Assembly (NCBI GenBank): GCA_037043455.1
Contig: JAWPHD010008231.1
Span: 53,742-117,741 of the forward strand
Reading direction: 5' to 3'
Source of the DNA: Cyrtodaria siliqua
Taxonomy: Eukaryota > Mollusca > Bivalvia > Adapedonta > Hiatellidae
Length of the DNA stretch: 64,000 bases
Shown: piece by piece, positions 24,106 to 35,878 of the stretch
Numbering within the stretch: position 1 is the first letter of the stretch
Layout: every line of letters starts with the position of its first letter
The notes under the pieces: generated by a model
Databases searched by the model: none
Seen by the model: only the letters and a program-made list of their open reading frames with translations
What the model was told of the DNA's origin: nothing
Position numbers and translations under genes: made by a program

Positions 24106-24325
24106 AATGCATTTCGGTGTTGTATGCAGTGTGCATCTACACTAGGCCACATGATCAGTCTGATTGAATAATTGTGAATGAAAATAGTTTGATCTAGAAA
24201 ACTAGTTCATAATTATGATGCTTAAAAGTTCTTGTAAATTCTTGTTTTGATTTCTCTCCAGTATGCATTAAAAATATAATGTATGTTTCCAGTATTAATA
24301 AGTATTTGCAATGGTTTCTTTCCAA
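24106..24325. other. flank between the secreted-protein candidate and the satellite
   Basis: No gene. The first degenerate linker monomers in minus orientation (ttctctccagtatgcat) begin at about 24,253. Confidence 0.4.
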
Positions 24326-24329
24326 TAAG

Positions 24330-24668
24330 GATCAACATGGTTTAACCATTCTTCTCCAGTGTGTATTTACACGTGTAATGGTTTCTCTCCATGGTGTATT
24401 TACATGTGTAACGGTTTCTCTACATGTGCAACGGTTTTTCTCCATGATGTATTTACACATGTAACGGTTTCTTCTCCAGGGTGTATTAACACGTGTAAAG
24501 GTTTCCCTCCAGTGTGAATTTACAAGTATACTGACCTCTCCCCAGTATGTATTAAACGAAATGAATGGTCTCTTGCCAGTCGGTATTAACATGTGCAACA
24601 GATTCTCGCCAGTTTGTATTAACACGTGCATATGACGGCTTTTCTTTTCCCCAGTATGAATTTAGAAG
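24330..24668 (-). repeat. zinc-finger-linker satellite, minus-oriented part
   Basis: About ten 33-bp monomers in minus orientation, reading NTHWRET then ITRV on the minus strand and HTGEKP-like in the next frame (ggagagaaacc reversed as ggtttctctcc). The orientation flips near 24,670, after which the array runs on the plus strand for 4.2 kb. Confidence 0.85.
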
Positions 24669-24689
24669 TGTAATGCACACATAACATTT

Positions 24690-27600
24690 ACCATTACACT
24701 ACGCACTGGCGACAAGCCGTGACACATGTGAATACATACTGGAGATAAAACATTACAGTTGTGAATAAACGCTGGAGACGAGCAATGACACATGTCGGAA
24801 CATACTGGAGATAACCCATTACAGTTGTGAATAGGCGCTGGAGACAAGACGTGACATTTGTGAATACATACTGGAGATAAACCATTACAGTTGTGAATAA
24901 GCGCTGGAGACAAGACGTGACATTTGTGAATACATACTGGAGATAAACCATTACAGTTGTGAATAAGCGCTGGAGACAAGACGTGACATTTGTGAAAACA
25001 TACTGGAGATAAACCATTACAGTTATGAATAAGCGCTGGAGACGAGACGTGACACTTGTGAATACATACTGGAGATAAACCATTACAGTTGTGAATAAGC
25101 ACTGGAGACGAACAATGACACATGTCAGTACATACTGGAGATAAACCATTACAGTTGTGAATATGCTCTGGAGACGAGCAAAGACACATGCCAGTACATA
25201 CTGGAGATAAACCATTACAGTTGTGAATAAGTGCTGGAGACGAGCAATGACACATGTCAGTACATACTGGAGATAAACCATTACAGTTGTGAATAAGCGC
25301 TGGTGACAAGCAATGACACATGTCAGTACATACTGGTGATAAACCAAGACACTGGAAACAAGCACTTGTGAATACATATTGGAGAGAAACCATTATAGTT
25401 GTGAATAAGCCCTGGAGACAAGACGTGACATTTGTGAATACACACTGGAAATAAACCATTACAGTTGTGAATAAGCGTTGAAGACAAGACGTGACATTTG
25501 TGAATACATACTGGAGATAAATCATTACAGTTATGAATAAGCGCTGGAGACGAGACGTGACACTTGTGAATACATACTGGAGATAAACCATTACAGTTGT
25601 GAATAAGCGCTGGAGACGAGCAATGACACATGTCAGTACATACTGGAGATAAACCAAGACACTGGAAACAAGCACTTGTGAATACATATTGGAGAGAAAC
25701 CATTATAGTTGTGAATAAGCCCTGGAGACAAGACGTGACATTTGTGAATACACACTGGAAATAAACCATTACAGTTGTGAATAAGCGTTGAAGACAAGAC
25801 GTGACATTTGTGAATACATACTGGAGATAAATCATTACAGTTATGAATAAGCGCTGGAGACGAGACGTGACACTTGTGAATACATACTGGAGATAAACCA
25901 TTACAGTTGTGAATAAGCGCTGGAGACGAGCAATGACACATGTCAGTACATACTGGAGATAAACCAAGACACTGGAAACAAGCACTTGTGAATACATATT
26001 GGAGAGAAACCATTATAGTTGTGAATAAGCGCTGGAGACAAGCCATGACACATGTGAATACATACTGGAGATAAACCATTACAGTTGTGAATAAGCGCTG
26101 GAGACAAGCCATGACACATGTGAATACATACTGGAGATAAAACATGACAGTTGTGAATAAGCGATGGAGACGAACAATGACACATGTCAGTACACACTGG
26201 AGATAAACCATTACAGTTGTGAATAAGCACTGGAGACAAGACGTGACACTTGTGAATACATACTGGAGATAAACCATTACAGTTGTGAATAAGCGCTGGA
26301 GACAAGACGTGACATTTGTGAATACACACTGGAAATAAACCATTACAGTTGTGAATAAGCGTTGGAGACAAGACGTGACATTTGTGAATACATACTGGAG
26401 ATAAATCATTACAGTTATGAATAAGCGCTGGAGACGAGACGTGACACTTGTGAATACATACTGGAGATAAACCATTACAGTTGTGAATAAGCGCTGGAGA
26501 CGAGCAATGACACATGCCAGTACATACTGGAGATAAACCAAGACACTGGAAACAAGCACTTGTGAATACATATTGGAGAGAAACCATTATAGTTGTGAAT
26601 AAGCGCTGGAGACAAGCCGTGACACATGTGAATACATACTGGAGATAAACCATTACAGTTGTGAATAAGCGCTGGAGACAAGCCGTGAAACATGTGAATA
26701 CATACTGGAGATAAAACATGACAGTTGTGAATAAGCGATGGAGACGAACAATGACACGTCAGTACACACTGGAGATAAACCATAACAGTTGTGAATAAGC
26801 ACTGGAGACAAGACGTGACACTTGTGAATACATACTGGAGATAAACCATTACAGTTGTGAATAAGCGCTGGAGACAAGACGTGACATTTGTGAATACACA
26901 CTGGAAATAAACCATTACAGTTGTGAATAAGCGTTGGAGACAAGACGTGACATTTGTGAATACATACTGGAGATAAATCATTACAGTTATGAATAAGCGC
27001 TGGAGACGAGACGTGACACTTGTGAATACATACTGGAGATAAACCATTACAGTTGTGAATAAGCGCTGGAGACGAGCAATGACACATGTCAGTACATACT
27101 GGAGATAAACCATTACAGTTGTAAATAAGCGCTGGAGACGAGCAATGACGCATGTCAGTACATACTGGAGATACACCATTACAGTTGTGAATAAGCGCTG
27201 GAGACGAGCAATGACGCATGTCAGTACATACTGGAGATAAACCATTACAGTTGTGAATAAGCGCTGGAGACGAGCAATGACACATGTCAGTACATACTGG
27301 AGATAAACCATTACAGTTGTGAATAAGCGCTGGAGACGAGCAATGACACATGTCAGTACATACTGGAGATAAACCATTACACTGGAGACAAGCACTTGTG
27401 AATACATATTGGAGACAAACCATTATAGTTGTGAATAAGCGCTGGAGACAAGCCATGACACATGTGAATACATACTGGAGATAAACCATTACAGTTGTGA
27501 ATAAGCGCTGGAGACAAGCCGTGACACATGTGAATACATACTGGAGATAAACCATTACAGTTGCGAATAAGTGCTGGAGACGAGCAATGACACATGTCAA

Positions 27601-28865
27601 TACATACTGGAGATAAACCATTATGGTTGTAAATAAGCGCTGGAGACGAGCAATGACACATGTCAGTACATACTGGAGATAAACCATTACAGTTGTGAAT
27701 AAGCGCTGGAGACAAGACGTGCCATTTGTGAATACATACTGGAGATAAACCATTACAGTTATGAATAAGCGCTGGAGACCAGACGTGACACTTGTGAATA
27801 CATACTGGAGATAACCCATTACAGTTGTGAATAAGCGCTGGAGACGAGCAATGGCACATGTCAGTACATACTGGAGATAAACCATTACACTGGAGACAAG
27901 CACTTGTGAATACATATTGGAGAGAAACCATTATACTTGTAAATACACACTGGAAACAAGCACATGTGAATACATACTGGAGAGAAACCATTACATTTGT
28001 AAATACACACTGGAGACAAGCACATGTGAATACATACTGGAGAGAAACCATTACATTTGTAAATACACACTGGAGACAAGCACATGCCAATACATACTGG
28101 AGAGAAACCATTACACTGGTAAATACACACTGGAGACAAGCACATAAGAATACATACTGGAGAGGAACCATTATATATGTGAATACACACTGGAGACAAG
28201 CACCTATGAATACATACTGGAGAGGAACCATTAGATATGTGAATACACACTGGAGACAAGCACATGTGAATACATACTGGAGAGGAACCATTACATATGT
28301 GAATACACACTGGAGACAAGCACATATTAATACATACTGGAGAGACACCATTATATATGTGAATACACACTGGAGCCGAGCAATGAAACATGTCAGTATA
28401 TACTAGAGAGAAACCATTACATTTGTAAATAAGCACTGGATACAAGCCGTGACACATATGAATACATATTGGAGAGAACCCATTATACTTGTAAATACAC
28501 ACTGGAAACAAGCACATGTGAATACATACTGGAGAGAAACCATTACATTTGTAAATACACACCGGAGACAAGCACATGTCAATACATACTGGAGAGTATA
28601 CACTGGAGACAAGCAAATCTGAATACATACTGGAGAGGAACCATTACATATGTTAATACACACTGGAGACAAGCACCTGTGAATACATACTGGAGAGAAA
28701 CCATTATATATGTGAATACATACTGGAGACGAGCAATGAAACATGTCAGTACATACTAGAGCGAAACCATTACACTTGTAAATAAGCACTGGATACAAGC
28801 CTCGACACATGTGAATACATATTGGAGAGAAACCATTACATTTGTAAATACGCACTAGAGACTAT
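24690..28865 (+). repeat. 33/66-bp satellite derived from a C2H2 zinc-finger linker
   Basis: Monomers of 33 bp alternate in two types: one has tactggagataaaccattac (reading HTGDKP), the other has gctggagacaagacgtgaca (AGDKT); both are joined by ttgtgaata. The right third (27,940-28,400) is close to catactggagagaaaccatt, the zinc-finger linker HTGEKP. The phrase acatgtgaatac matches TCEY, which follows the linker in real fingers. The rest of a finger (second cysteine to histidines) is missing, and the linker frame has a stop in each monomer (ttgtga, ttgtaa). So it is a satellite born from zinc-finger DNA, not a gene. Because 33 is a multiple of three, other frames stay open, giving meaningless frames up to 420 codons. 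Confidence 0.92.
25333..25967 (+). repeat. 310-bp higher-order repeat inside the linker satellite
   Basis: The shorter linker monomer aagacactggaaacaagcac marks unit boundaries at about 25,347, 25,657 and 25,967, spaced 310 bp; the two full units are almost identical, including the variant gttgaagacaag. The marker returns at 26,540 (573 bp further) and, changed, near 27,385 and 27,890. This shows recent block amplification. Confidence 0.85.
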
Positions 28866-29215
28866 TCGCAACATCTCGTACACTACTTTGCAGAATAACT
28901 CGAATGTAAATCAAAGGTTTCCAATGTAAATCGAAGGTGTTACAAGTTATCCAAATTTTGCAATGTCGATTTAGCCGATTGCTCCATCTATAGTTTATTT
29001 ACATGAAATGGTAAAAACCTTCATCCATATTGTAAAAAGCAACATGCAGGGGAAAGTCTACATAAACACGTGTGGCTAACGGCTAAGGTGGCAACAGCTA
29101 AGGAACGGTGCACCCTTTCATGTGCCGTTGCATTCCGGCGATCAAACTGTCAATAGTTTGAACATACCGAAGCGTCGATATTTACACGAGGCGTGATCCG
29201 GAAGAAGGACGGGAT
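28866..29215. other. stretch without a gene
   Basis: Unique-looking sequence that separates the main satellite from a small outlying patch. No frame or RNA gene was seen. Confidence 0.5.
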
Positions 29216-29460
29216 TGACTGGAGACAAGCTGTGACACATGTCAATACATACTGGAGAGAAACCAGTACCGGAAACAAGCCGTGACACATGTGAATACAT
29301 ACTGCAGAGAAATCATTACATTTTTAAATATGCACTGAAGACAGACATTAGACATATGTATTGTGAATACATAATGGAGAGAAATCATTACACATGTAAA
29401 CACGCACTGGAGAGAATACGTTACACTTATTAAGACATACTGGAGAGAAGCCGTGACATA
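29216..29460 (+). repeat. outlying patch of zinc-finger-linker monomers
   Basis: Seven or so diverged 33-bp monomers (cactggagagaatacgttac, tactggagagaagccgtgac). The plus strand reads HTGEKP at 29,248-29,265. Confidence 0.8.
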
Positions 29461-29464
29461 TAAC

Positions 29465-29690
29465 TTTTTTTGCATGATGTTTAACGCCATTTATCAACAC
29501 ATCATTTCGATGCAGTTTTAATTTGTGAACTTAGACAACTGATTAAAACCACCGTCCTTCCGCAAACAACTGGAAATTGTTCCGACATACGCATACACCT
29601 GCTGTTTGTGGGAATGGAACCCACGACTAAAGCGATGAGAGATCTATGTGACCATGGGACAACCACTGCGCATAACGGAGGATAGACTCT
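29465..29690 (-). mobile_element. tRNA-derived SINE (family S2)
   Basis: On the minus strand the head has tgcgcagtggttgtccc (A-box-like) and gtgggttccattcccac (B box in a short stem). The body ends in tgttgataaatggcgttaaa and catcatgc before an A run. The tail phrase resembles that of family S1 (ttgatgagccgttaagca), which suggests that the same LINE machinery mobilised both. Confidence 0.7.
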
Positions 29691-30085
29691 AAGTTACGCT
29701 TCGTTACAAAAATAAAACACTCTGCAGAGTCACGTTGACGTAATATTTAACGCAGCTGAACAGTATAGGGTTTTTGATATCAATTCTGGTTTATTGATTT
29801 GTCTTCTCGAGTTGCATACAATTTATTTCATTAACAACATATGCTTCAATTGGATAAAATGGAAGATAAATTATAGATGTTTTACAAAGAATAATCTGTC
29901 AACTTGGTCAACACGAAATTTATTTGATCTGTCATCCGTGATCTCTTTTTAAAATCTACTATATGTACTAAGGCAGCATGTTCTCCCGAACCACGACTAC
30001 TTCGAGGCGGACAACTTCTCAAAAGATGCACTAACACACTAAATGTCGCTCAGTGATTGCCATTTCACTAAATAGCGTCACAATG
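29691..30085. other. stretch without a gene
   Basis: AT-rich; nothing recognised. Confidence 0.4.
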
Positions 30086-30230
30086 TCATCGATTGTAACA
30101 AAAGCTATCTGAACTTATTTTAATCACTCTCGATGTCTTCCTGTGTATAACCAGTAATAAGCAAATGCAGATTAAGTGTCTTGCTCAGGGACACAACACA
30201 TATGGTCTGAGTTAAATACTAATCAATTTT
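30086..30230 (-). mobile_element. SINE fragment (family S3)
   Basis: Shares gattgtaac(a/g)aaagct, tctgaacttattttaa, agcaaatgcag and cagggacacaacacatatgg with 39,155-39,265 and, in part, 47,690-47,785. The copy at 39 kb retains a B-box-like gggttcgatcctcg on the minus strand, so the family is likely tRNA-derived and read on the minus strand. Confidence 0.65.
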
Positions 30231-30265
30231 GACAGCAACAAATAAAAATAGTTTAGGTAATTTTC

Positions 30266-30372
30266 GTAAAATGTTCCCCATCGCTTAATGGAATTAAAGT
30301 GGGACCATGTATTGCAGGGTCATACTATAAAAGCAGAGGCACATGGAATTAAAGCGGGACCAAGTAATGAGG
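30266..30372 (-). repeat. interspersed repeat R2, minus copy
   Basis: Contains ccccatcgcttaatgg and taaagtgggaccatgtat, the reverse complement of the phrases at 3,510-3,556. A second short repeat of the same phrase (aattaaagcgggaccaagta) follows at 30,350. Confidence 0.55.
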
Positions 30373-30394
30373 AAATGTAGCATTCATAGAAAAC

Positions 30395-30520
30395 GCAGTC
30401 AACCAAAAACACGCATTAATAACGAACAACAATTACAAGGACAAATAGAAGTAAAGTATGCGACACCTCAAACTTAAAAGGTTGATAATAGGGGTACCGC
30501 CTTGGAAATGCATAACTGTC
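30395..30520 (-). repeat. interspersed repeat R1, diverged minus copy
   Basis: Ends in ggttgataataggggtaccg and ccttgga, which is the reverse complement of ccaaggcggtagccctattg at 37,550. The inner part (cagtcaacc to cgacacctcaaac) aligns loosely with the other R1 copies. Confidence 0.5.
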
Positions 30521-31970
30521 AAGGCCTAGTGGAAGTCAAGCGTGAGATGGGAGCCAAGTTGGGTTGTCACTTGGTTATGGTTATGGGGTCAGTGGGGTGA
30601 AGCCCGCTAGAGTCCGGGACGGTCTGTGGTTGAATTTCAGGAATTTTAGCTTCTATTAGAGGTATACTTGTGATACTGTTCATATGGCCATACATTGTAA
30701 CTGAATTAATTTGTCAAACAAAATCCGGAAGTGATACGGAAATCTCGTTTAAACTATAGGCCTACTGATTTTATCGTATAAAATATATAAAAAAACAACA
30801 TTTTGGTCACATTTTCAGAATGCGTGAGATCTTAAAATGTATGCGTGTGAGCGTGATTTGACACAAAAAATGCGTGTGTCTCACGACCAATGCGTGAGGC
30901 ATGACAGGTACGGAAATGTCAGTGGCAAAAAGGCCACTAGGGGTTAAGCCAGGTTCTATGGTGCACCAAACCGCACTCTTAACCTATTGATATCCCGGCT
31001 TAACGGGGCAGTGTCAACAAAGAATTTACCGTCGGGATATATCCTCTAACAAAATAAGCAGCGTTAATAAGCACTATAAGTATATACTACAGAAATAAAA
31101 ACAAAAGCCTAGAAAGCCACAAAGCAAGTTCTCATTGACTTGGCAGAAGACAGATAAACAAGAGAATAAACCATTCAGGTGACGACAAGACAAGATTCAA
31201 TACAAACATTAGACGTTACCGTCCTTTTAGGATTTCGGTAGACGTCATTACTTGGTCCACAATTTGTTCGGTCATCGAACAAAGTGGAAAGCATAGTGAT
31301 GAACTATAAATGATCAACCACTAAGCATGCAGTTCGCTTTTTCTCGGAAACATCCCCACCTACGTGGGAATAATTAACAAATGTCAATCATTAAGTTGCT
31401 TATTAGTTCTCCATTTTCAATCAAGAGATGTATATTGAGAAATCAGAAATACTAGCTTTGTTGAAATGAAGTTCTCTATGGTATGTTTAACCATAGTAGA
31501 AAAGAGTGGGCTATCAGTGTTCAATATATCATCCCGATAGCGAGAGGTGTTAAAGCTTCGATGACATCTGCCTATATATCTGGTGAAAGACAACATACTT
31601 TTACATAGCAATACAAAAACATCCGAAACTTCCTCATGTTCCTGGTAGTAAAAACAATCAGAGTTAAATTCATAAACAGTTTTTTCTTAAACTTTACTCT
31701 CACGCAATACAAACGGATCAGCTGAATCTGAAAATTATTTTTATTAAAAGATAATTAATGTTTATTAATACTATACCAAACATTAGAGAAACGGAATATC
31801 CGAATGGAGCCTGACACCAGATAAAACCATAACACACGATAACTTTTGATGTACCATTGATGAAACCTCCTCCTACCCAAGTAGCTGCAATAGTCAAAAT
31901 AATATTCTATACAGATTATTCAACTGTTAGTTTGCAACACTAATTTACAAGAGATCTGGCGTGTTTGTGT
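30521..31970. other. stretch without a supported gene
   Basis: The segment 30,810-30,930 repeats the phrase aatgcgtgag several times. The 64-codon minus frame at 31,417-31,611 has no recognised domain. Confidence 0.4.
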
Positions 31971-31971
31971 T

Positions 31972-32922
31972 TTCATGAATGAGCGTCATGTATGAGCGTC
32001 ACCACAGGCGCTTTGTGCTGTCATGAATGAGCGTCATGTATGAGCGTCACCACAGACGATTTGTGCTGTCATGAATGAGCGTCATGTATGAGCGTCACCA
32101 CAGACGATTTGTGCTTTCATGAATGAGCGTCATGTATGAGCGTCACCACACACGCTTTGTGCTTTCATGAATGAGCGTCATGTATGAGCGTCACCACAGA
32201 CGATTTGTGCTTTCATGAATGAGCGTCATGTATGAGCGTCACCACAGACGATTTGTGCTTTCATGAATGAGCGTCATGTATGAGCGTCACCACAGGCGCT
32301 TTGTGCTTTCATGAATGAGCGTCATGTATGAGCGTCACCACAGACGATTTGTGCTGTCATGAATGAGCGTCATGTATGAGCGTCACCACAGACGATTTGT
32401 GCTTTCATGAATGAGCGTCATGTATGAGCGTCACCACAGACGATTTGTGCTTTCATGAATGAGCGTCATGTATGAGCGTCACCACAGGCGCTTTGTGCTT
32501 TCATGAATGAGCGTCATGTATGAGCGTCACCACAGACGATTTGTGCTGTCATGAATGAGCGTCATGTATGAGCGTCACCACAGACGGTTTGTGCTTTCAT
32601 GAATGAGCGTCATGTATGAGCGTCACCACACACGCTTTGTGCTTTCATGAATGAGCGTCATGTATGAGCGTCACCACAGACGATTTGTGCTGTCATGAAT
32701 GAGCGTCATGTATGAGCGTCACCACAGGCGCTTTGTGCTTTCATGAATGAGCGTCGTGTATGAGCGTCACCACAGGCGCTTTGTGCTTTCATGAATGAGC
32801 GTCATGTATGAGCGTCACCACAAACGATTTGTGCTTTCATGAACGAGCGTCATGTATGAGCGTCACCACAGGCGCTTTGTGCTTTCATGAACGAGCGTCA
32901 TGTATGAGCGTCGCCACAGGCG
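31972..32922. repeat. 48-bp satellite, about 20 copies
   Basis: Unit: tcatgaatgagcgtcatgta then tgagcgtcaccacag and a 5-base variable step before tttgtgct. Copies are 95% or more alike, differing mainly in the step: gacgat, ggcgct or cacgct. Although 48 is a multiple of three, every frame on both strands has a stop, so it is not coding. Inside each unit the 9-mer tgagcgtca occurs twice. The last two units carry tcatgaacgag. Confidence 0.95.
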
Positions 32923-33861
32923 CCTGGAACTCATACAATTAGCATAAGAACACCAGAGTCATAATCAGAAGTAAATAATTATATGCATAAAGGCTATAGT
33001 GTGACCGACATCATTATGAACCGAGAAATTATTTATATTTCGAACAAAATACATCGTATTTACAAACAAATAGGTATCAACTGAGAACTTGCCCTGAAAC
33101 CTCACAGTTAACAAATGAGTTGGACTTGTCCCCATGAGCAAGTATGTTCGAACCCATTCCATACCATTTCCATCACTGTACTCTTTATGAACTTGTCAAA
33201 GACACAATCAAACAATGGCGATTATTTTTCCATGTTTTATAATGACACAATACACAATTTGCTCGCAAATCACAACAGCGTTTTTGTTTACTATTACCAG
33301 ATAATTTCAATCCACATTTCTTTTTACAGCTGTTACAAAGTGGAAACTCACCATCTGGTTATAGGAGACATCACGTCACGGAACAGCAAACACCTATCAA
33401 GATTTTATACAAACTCAAATGTGGTACATAACACATAGTCTAGTAATGATACACATACATTTCATTTGTCATCCCAATATATAAAGTAGTTCACGATACG
33501 CCATCTAGTAATGATGTATACTCATTTCAAAATGTCTAATATATGCCAACCTTTGTCCATTGTAGACACTTATAACAGTAACACGAATGGGTCAGTTAAA
33601 ATAGGTCTTAAGTTCAGAAGAATATTTCAATATAGATCTAACTCCGTTTTAAACTGGTACCACCGGACATGCTGAATCACCATTTGGACAAACTTGATTG
33701 GCGCCCATAAGTTTATACTAACTGCAAAATATTAGGCATTTGCATCTAGTTTGTTTAGATTTCCTTAAAATGTTCATACATAACACTAACCAGAGTTTAC
33801 CCTATTTGAACAAACTTAGTACAGGACCGTAAGCTTATGCTACATGCAATATACGAGAGCT
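32923..33861. other. stretch with an unrecognised frame
   Basis: A 107-codon plus frame at 33,115-33,438 starts MSWTCPHEQVCSNPF and contains FYSCYKVETHHLVIGD. It has no recognised domain, its codon use is not distinctive and no splice context is clear. It could be chance. Confidence 0.3.
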
Positions 33862-34405
33862 CACTCTCTCTATGCCTTGTGGTATCACTATTTCTATGCC
33901 TTGTGGTATCACACTCTCTGTGCCTTGTGGTATCACACTCTTTATGCCTTGTTTATGCCTTTGTGGTATCACACTCTCTATGCCTTGTGGTGTCACACTT
34001 TCTATGCCTTGTGGTATCGCTATCTCCATGCCTTGAGGTATCACTCTCTCTATGCCTTTTGGTGTCACACTCTCTATGCCTTGTGGTATCACTCTCTCTA
34101 TGCCTTGTGGTATCACACGCTCTATGCCTAGTGGTATCACACTCTCTATGCCTTGTGGTATCACTCTCGCTATGCCTTGTGGTATCACACTCTCTATGCC
34201 TTATGGTATCACTCTCTCTATGCCTTGTGGTATCACACTCTCTATGTCTTGTGGTATCACACTCGCTATGCCTTGTGGTATCACACTATATATGCCTTGT
34301 GGTATCACTCTCTCTATGCCTTGTGGTATCACTCTCTCTATCCCTTGTGGTATCACACTCTCTATGCATTGTGGTATCACTCTCTCTATGCCTTGTGGTA
34401 TCGAT
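33862..34405. repeat. 24-bp minisatellite
   Basis: About 22 units of tatgccttgtggtatcacac plus tctc. Since 24 is a multiple of three, each frame gives an 8-residue peptide repeat (CLVVSHSL, MPCGITLS, YALWYHTL; minus IPQGIERV). The frames up to 195 codons are products of this periodicity. One unit is expanded at 33,945 (ccttgtttatgcctttg). Confidence 0.93.
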
Positions 34406-34704
34406 TTTTTCCCTGCATGTATAAGTCAATATGTTTCCACTGGGGTGCCTATATGAGTCAACGTGTTTCCTCTTGGGTGGAGCCAAATTTTACCCCAGTG
34501 TCACTATTTGAATAAATTTAGTAGAGGACCATAAGCGTACGCTATATGTTGACCTCTAGCACTTGTAGTTTTAGAGAAAAGAGAATACGTTTTAAAAGGT
34601 TTTCGTTTAGAACTATGAATGTATAATTGTGACTCCTAGGGCGGTGCCAGATTTGACTTCAGAGGCACAATTTCCATAAGTAAACAACTTATACAAGTAA
34701 TTTT

Positions 34705-34855
34705 CGATGGGGCGGATGATAGCAGTAGCTAGAAAACCCACGGGTCAGTCTGATATCGGAGACCACCATGTCCTCACACAACGCCGAGACGAGGAATCGA
34801 CGCTGGTTGCATTGGTGAGAAGCGAGTGCGCTACCCAGACACCTGCGGGTTGAAG
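34705..34855 (-). mobile_element. tRNA-derived SINE (family S4)
   Basis: The minus strand starts cccgcaggtgtctgggtagc (A-box-like, with gcgcactcgc), then gcgtcgattcctcg (B-box-like), and its body includes catggtggtctccgatatca and cgtgggttttct, a phrase common in marine-invertebrate SINEs. Confidence 0.6.
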
Positions 34856-35680
34856 AGTTATACAGAGTTTAAATGTATCATGCAATTGTGCAATTGTGTC
34901 AGATAATATTTGTAATTCTTTGGAAGACAATTGTGATCATTGAAACAAGAGTCTTTCTAATCTAACTGAAAAGAACAAACTTGTCAATTGAGTTTTATCA
35001 TTGACAACCAATTTATACTTAGTAAACGTTTCATAAATAAGCACTTGAACAAATAAAAATGAAAGTTAACAATGATTTGTTCGCGTTCTTTAATCTTAAT
35101 TTATAAAAAAAAATCAAGATTTGCTAGTTAAACCTTTTGGCCACCTGATTTTGAAACATTTCATATTTTTCACCGGCAAGGAAATTGTTGTTGGGTAACC
35201 TCAAGCGAAAGGTTTGACGAGTGGGGTGCGGGACAGGGGAAGGAAGGGTTTGGAAAGTATAAACTAATCTATGTCCATGCTTGCATTAATGCGGGAGAAA
35301 TTCCTCATCTTTGAAACGTTGCCATATTGATCATTAGCTGGGAAGAGCTTGGTAATTTCCCACAGGGATAAATCCAATGATTCAATCGCAATTTTCGAAA
35401 TGTCTAAATCAGAAAATTAACACCAAAACTTATTCGGACAGAGTATATCCCAACCTCAACGAGGGAGTATTTAAATATGGCAGGAGGTCTTAAGAAATTG
35501 GCCAATCAATCATTGTAAATTGTTTCTTTGGTCATATGAGGTAAACTGAAATAACCAATTTGGCAATAAACTCGCATGATTGTATTGTGTTATAGTTATA
35601 AGGCTATACCAGATGAAGTATCAGAAAAATTACAGAGGTGTACCTCGAACCACTTGTGTTACATTCCTTGTGCTTATCAG
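34856..35680. other. stretch without a gene
   Basis: AT-rich; nothing recognised. Confidence 0.4.
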
Positions 35681-35683
35681 TTT

Positions 35684-35878
35684 GGAATATTCCCATGCAC
35701 CATGCTGGAATATTGCCATGTACCATGCTGGAATATTGCCATGTACCATGCTGAAATATTCCCATGCACCATGCTACCATGCTGGAATATTGCCATGCAT
35801 CATGCTGGAATATTCCCATGCACCATACTGGAATATTCCCATGTACCATGCTGGAATAATCCCATGCACCATGCTGGA
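35684..35878. repeat. 23-bp minisatellite
   Basis: Eight to nine units of ggaatattcccatgcaccat followed by gct, alternating cccatgcacc and gccatgtacc variants. The frames of 105-126 codons across it are artefacts of the repeat. Confidence 0.9.

Noticed and set aside
24662..28855. Overlapping frames up to 420 codons (YLQYVFT, HNCNGLSPVC and HWRQAHVN repeats)
   Set aside because: They are alternative readings of the 33-bp satellite, whose period is a multiple of three. Both strands are open, and none is the zinc-finger frame.
24690..28865. A real C2H2 zinc-finger gene
   Set aside because: The linker frame has a stop in every monomer and no CxxC...HxxxH fingers are present.
31972..32922. CRISPR-like array
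   Set aside because: The 48-bp units are continuous, with no unique spacers, and the context is a eukaryotic genome.
33837..34456. 195-codon leucine/valine/serine-rich protein and its neighbours
   Set aside because: A 24-bp minisatellite opens all frames, each giving an 8-residue repeat.
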